Shown: positions 7,364-10,216 of the stretch, one piece after another | Layout: the number at the start of each line of letters is the position of its first letter | Numbering within the stretch: the first letter of the stretch is position 1 | Assembly: GCA_947474415.1 (NCBI GenBank) | Contig: CANJKD010000033.1 | Location: forward strand, 1-10,216 | Origin: Burkholderiales bacterium | GTDB taxonomy: Bacteria > Pseudomonadota > Gammaproteobacteria > Burkholderiales > Burkholderiaceae_C | Length of the DNA: 10,216 bases | Direction of reading: 5' to 3' | The notes under the pieces: generated by a model | What the model was told of the DNA's origin: nothing | The model's database searches: none | What the model saw: only the letters and a program-made list of their open reading frames with translations | Translations under genes and position numbers: made by a program

Positions 7364-7967
7364 TCAGGCCGAGCTACCCGCTCGAATTGGACCCGCAGTT
7401 CCCGGCCCATGAGCAGGCTCTTCATGGACTTCGGGGGCCAGGGCGTCCTTGACGTCACGCAGGGCCGCGATGTCGAAGCGCTGTGGGCGCAACATTGCGC
7501 CCGCCCGGAACGACGCCCCACTGACGAACAGGATGGTCAGCTTCCCATAGAGCTCACCGTAGGCGTGCCTGACAGGCATGCCGATCAGGCACGTCAGTAC
7601 TATTCCGGCGACGAACCCCAGCGAATTGGCCGGATTCTAGACGATGGCGAGCGTCAGTGGTAACAGGACCGCCGTCTTCAGCGCGTAGGTGGTCAGGACG
7701 AGCGAGGTGACGTCGACACCGGACAGGATGATCGCCGCAGCTACCACACCGCCGATCAGCATCGCGAGTTTGGCGAACGTGAAGAGCAGCTTCTCGCTGA
7801 TGTTCGGCCGCAGTTTCTTCACGATGTCGACCGTGAACACGGAGGACATCGCGGCGGCACCTCCGTCGATGGTGGAGTAGCACGCGGCCGGGATCACCAG
7901 CACGTACAGCGGCATGATCGAGGTGGGGAGGCCAATATGGGAAACGATGTACGGTCCTACAGCTGTC
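7364..7967 (-). pseudogene. sodium:solute symporter (SSS family) C-terminal fragment with in-frame TAG
   Basis: About 200 residues from the C-terminal half of a solute:sodium symporter, an inner-membrane importer of roughly 500 residues. It begins abruptly at about 7967 with VGPYIVSHIGLPTSIMPLYV, then ACYSTIDGGAAAMSSVFTVD, which matches the family block where the helix 8 region reads STxxSxxxAxSSxFTxDI, then hydrophobic helices LAMLIGGVVAAAIIL and LVLTTYALKTAVLLPLTLAIV. TAG at 7637-7639 interrupts the frame. The same frame continues NPANSLGFVAGIVLTCLIG and runs to TGA 7364. No base shift is needed, so the TAG probably replaces a Trp codon (TGG), as LAIVWNP would fit. The N-terminal half is absent: upstream sequence is the NDH-2 gene. 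Its position ahead of the two monooxygenases suggests it once imported their substrate. Confidence 0.75.
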
Positions 7968-7975
7968 GGCGCCGA
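7960..7975. other. upstream junction: NDH-2 gene fused to symporter fragment
   Basis: NDH-2 similarity (AAVVDLGVPGLGA) ends at about 7968. Symporter similarity (VGPYIVSHIG) starts at about 7960 in a different frame. Between the two there is no room for the missing C-terminus of one or the N-terminus of the other. No repeat or insertion-sequence end is visible. Confidence 0.65.
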
Positions 7976-9209
7976 GGCCGGGAACGCCGAGGTCGACGAC
8001 CGCCGCCTTGAGGCCGACCGTGGCGAGGTTGCCGTAGTCGGCGTAGCGGAACGCAAGGGTCGGCTCGGCGCGCAGGCGGCGCAGCAGATTGGCGGCGGCG
8101 GCGCGGCCCATCTGCTTGGCGGCGGACTGCCGCCGGGCGCGGGCATTGGCTCGCCAAAACGCGGATGGCTGCGCGCGCTGGCGAGGTCGCTGATCACGGC
8201 GATATCGGCGTAGCCGGGCGGGCTCAGGTCTGGCTGCACGACGACGCGGCCGGCGCGGTCCAGCGTGGCGCCTGTGCCCGCCGCCAGCGCCCTGCCGAGC
8301 TTTGAGGCGGCCACCCCGGCGGCCCAGATGACGGTCTTGCCGGGCAGCCGTTGCGCTTGCATGGCATCACCGTGGTGCGACTCCTGTGGAAACGCACGGC
8401 CGCCCGAAGCTTCCTCAACCGGGGGGCGGACGACGTATTTCGGCGGTCTGGTGGCACTCGTAGGTCAAGTCGTCGGCATCGATGCCGGTCACCTTGCAGC
8501 CGGTGCGCACCTCGACGCCGAGCTTCACGAGCCGCTCGCGGGCGCGTTGCGACGAAGCGGGCACGAAGCTGCCGAGCACGCGGTCGGACGCTTCGAGCAG
8601 CACGACGCGTGCCTTCGTGGGGTCGATGCGTCGGAACTCCTGCAACAGTGTGTGCTGGGCGATCTCGGCCATGGTGCCGGCCATCTCGACGCCGGTGGGG
8701 CCGGCGCCGATCACGACGAAGGTCAGCCACGGTTCGCGCGGAGCCTCATCCGTGCAGCGCTCGGCTTGCTCGAAGGCGCCGATCACGCGGGCGCGGATCG
8801 CGAAGGCATCGGTCAGCGTCTTCAGGCCGGGCGCGTGCGCGGCCCAGTCGTCATGGCCGAAGTAGCTGTGCGTGGCGCCAGCGGCGACGACCAGGTGGTC
8901 GTAGGTGAGCGACTGATCGGCATCGAGCAGCACGCGCCGGTTCGCCACGTCGAAGCCGATCGCCTCGGCCTGCAGGATGGTCAGGTTGCCACGCTTCATC
9001 TCGCGGCGCAGCACATGACGGATGGTTGCGCTGACGGCCGGCGCGCTCAAGCCGGCGGTGGTCACCTGGTGGAGCAGCGGCTGGAACAGGTGGCGGTTCG
9101 TGCGATCGACCAGAGTGCTCTCGACCGGCGCCTTCGACAGCGCCCGCACCGCCTCCAGCCCGCCGAAGCCACAGCCGACGACGACAACGCTGGGCAGGCC
9201 GTTGCTCAA
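7968..9209 (-). pseudogene. type II NADH dehydrogenase-like FAD oxidoreductase, two frameshifts and truncated C-terminus
   Basis: NDH-2 family enzymes pass electrons from NADH through FAD to quinone at the inner face of the membrane. The first FAD motif is VVVVGCGFGGLEAVRALSKA near the N-terminus, followed by RHLFQPLLHQVTTAGLS, LVVAAGATHSYFGHDDW, and the NAD-binding VVIGAGPTGVEMAGTMAEIA. The first frame stops at 8415. Similarity resumes in another frame (GKTVIWAAGVAAS, YADIAVISDLA) if one base is dropped near 8435-8441, then needs one base added near 8129-8137 to continue as AKQMGRAAAANLLRRL, FRYADYGNLATVG and VVDLGVPGLGA. There the gene is cut by symporter sequence, losing roughly the last 25-60 residues, including the usual membrane-binding helix. 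The start is TTG 9209, overlapping the TGA of the upstream gene by 3 bases; the FAD motif begins only a few residues later. Confidence 0.85.
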
Positions 9210-10216
9210 ACGCCGGCCTCGGCCGGGTTCGGCCCCGGTGCCGGTGCCGGTGCAGGCGCCTGCATCTGCATCTGCACATTGCGCAGCCGCTTGCCCACCA
9301 TCACGATGTGGCTGCGCAGCGAATACAACTCGTCGGAATGGCTCAATGGCACGACCAGACTCGCCACCTTCGTCTCGATGTCGTCCAGCTCGCGCTGCAG
9401 CTCGTCGGCCGGCCGACTGCCGATGTCGTGTTCGACCGAACGCAGCCGCGCATACCAGCGGAAGATGCGCGAGCGCACCCGGAACTCGTAGACCGACGGC
9501 AGCGTGCGCGACAGCGGAATTAGCACCGCGACCAGCCCGACCAGCACCGGCCACATGCGGTCGACAAGGTTCGCCAGCCAGAACGGCAGGTAGCGCTGCA
9601 GCAGCGGCGTGCCACTGGCGTAGAAGCGCTGCGCTTCCTTCGACAGCGGCTGTTCGGTGGACGCGGCGTTCGGGAACTCGCCCTTGCGCTGAAACCAGCC
9701 CGGGCCGCCGTGGATCTGGCGCGCCGCCTGCACGAACAACTGCACCAGCGCCGGGTGCATGCTGGTGCGCGCCACGAGCGTGGCGGTGGGCGCGATCAGG
9801 CGCACGTCTTGCGGCGGCATGTCTCGCGCCAGATCGACCACGCCGCGCGGCAGCGTGACGGCCGCCAGATACGAGAAGCGGCGCGAGTAGGCCTCGGCCT
9901 GGCCGAAGTCGAACAGCGCGATGCCGGGCGTTTGCAGCAGCATCTGCACCATCAGCGATTCGGGCGCCGAGGCGAACACCAGCGCGTCGACGTCACCGGC
10001 CAGCAGGTCGACGACGGCGGGGGTCTGCGGCTTGCGCAGCAGCGTGATCGCGGTGGTGTCGAGCTTGTTGGCGTCAATCAGCTTGGCCATCAGGTTGGGC
10101 ACGCCGCTGCCCGGCGCGCCGATGTTCACGCGCCAGCCGGCGAGCTGCGAGATGGCCGAAAGCGTGGGCGTGTTCAGGCGCTTTTGCGCCACGTCGGTGC
10201 GGTAGAACATCCAGAC
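9206..10216 (-). CDS. TAXI-family TRAP transporter solute-binding protein with C-terminal membrane anchor, 5' end cut by window
   Basis: Periplasmic binding protein of the TRAP-associated extracytoplasmic immunogenic (TAXI) family. The frame is open at the window edge, so ATG 10210 is internal and the signal peptide lies outside. Visible blocks are WRVNIGAPGSGVPNLMAKLI, LLAGDVDALVFASAPESLMV, FDFGQAEAYSRRFSYL, VTLPRGVVDLARDMPPQDVR and PALVQLFVQAARQIHGGPGW. A membrane segment (MWPVLVGLVAVLIPL, encoded near 9510-9560) follows, then a charged region YEFRVRSRIFRWYARLRSVE with coiled-coil character, and a low-complexity tail of QM and AP repeats. This anchored, extended form differs from soluble TAXI proteins of classical TRAP systems; no TRAP membrane subunits are in the window. 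Ligand unknown. It overlaps the NDH-2 start by 3 bases, suggesting translational coupling. Confidence 0.9.
   Translation of the reverse strand, partial: VWMFYRTDVAQKRLNTPTLSAISQLAGWRVNIGAPGSGVPNLMAKLIDANKLDTTAITLLRKPQTPAVVDLLAGDVDALVFASAPESLMVQMLLQTPGIALFDFGQAEAYSRRFSYLAAVTLPRGVVDLARDMPPQDVRLIAPTATLVARTSMHPALVQLFVQAARQIHGGPGWFQRKGEFPNAASTEQPLSKEAQRFYASGTPLLQRYLPFWLANLVDRMWPVLVGLVAVLIPLSRTLPSVYEFRVRSRIFRWYARLRSVEHDIGSRPADELQRELDDIETKVASLVVPLSHSDELYSLRSHIVMVGKRLRNVQMQMQAPAPAPAPGPNPAEAGV
9231..9276. repeat. short tandem hexamer repeats coding the C-terminal tail of the TAXI protein
   Basis: Repeated GGTGCC-like and TGCATC-like hexamers encode APAPAPAP and QMQMQ just before the stop of the TAXI gene. 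They form a low-complexity tail and could vary in copy number between strains. Confidence 0.6.

Noticed and set aside
7554..7967. Continuation of the NDH-2 frame past the junction as a C-terminal extension.
   Set aside because: The residues are Arg/His/Asp-rich noise, antithetical to the hydrophobic symporter helices encoded in the correct frame by the same bases.
8265..9491. A 408-residue plus-strand open frame opposite NDH-2 and the TAXI gene.
   Set aside because: The minus strand carries clear FAD and NAD motifs and TAXI blocks. The plus frame has no recognisable domain and crosses two real genes.
1..10216. CRISPR arrays, tRNA or rRNA genes, integrase or insertion-sequence genes.
   Set aside because: I looked for regularly spaced repeats, tRNA-like stretches and transposase motifs, especially at the two junctions, and saw none. 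Short repeats at 9231-9276 are coding.

Overview
Every gene in this GC-rich window that I can support lies on the minus strand, so the biological reading order runs from high to low coordinates. High GC, a TAXI-type solute-binding protein with a C-terminal membrane anchor, and the general gene style suggest a betaproteobacterium of the order Burkholderiales. This is an inference, since no rRNA or other marker gene is present.

Layout in transcription order: (1) 10216-9206, a TAXI-family TRAP solute-binding protein, cut by the window edge at its 5' end. (2) 9209-7968, an FAD/NAD(P)H oxidoreductase of the type II NADH dehydrogenase (NDH-2) family, overlapping gene 1 by 3 bases. It has two single-base frame changes and loses its C-terminus at an abrupt junction. 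(3) 7967-4490, a foreign-looking block of about 3.5 kb with lower GC. It holds the C-terminal half of a sodium:solute symporter with an in-frame TAG, a 99-residue three-helix membrane protein, and two different luciferase-like flavin monooxygenases, one SfnG/SsuD-like and one DszA/NtaA-like. (4) 4487-3893, the remains of a winged-helix regulator, lacking its N-terminus and carrying a frame change and a TAG. (5) 3797-3213, a brnT-brnA toxin-antitoxin pair with brnT frameshifted. (6) 3205-1705, a type I restriction-modification methyltransferase subunit (hsdM) with one frame change and no hsdS or hsdR beside it. (7) 1663-1, an intact three-domain Xaa-Pro aminopeptidase, cut by the window edge at its 3' end.

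The main story is mosaic structure. A catabolic cassette (symporter, small membrane protein, two flavin monooxygenases) sits between a C-terminally truncated NDH-2 gene and an N-terminally truncated regulator gene, with no insertion sequence or obvious repeat at either joint. The stop codon of the second monooxygenase appears to be supplied by the regulator remnant. The two monooxygenases probably act on a small organosulfur or related compound taken up by the symporter, with a flavin reductase encoded elsewhere. The substrate cannot be read from the sequence.

Five single-base frame changes and two TAG codons at positions where Trp is expected fall between about 2.38 and 8.45 kb. The two monooxygenases, brnA, the small membrane protein, the TAXI gene and the aminopeptidase read cleanly. 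The breaks could be real decay or base-calling errors. Raw reads would decide this, and would also exclude a chimeric assembly.
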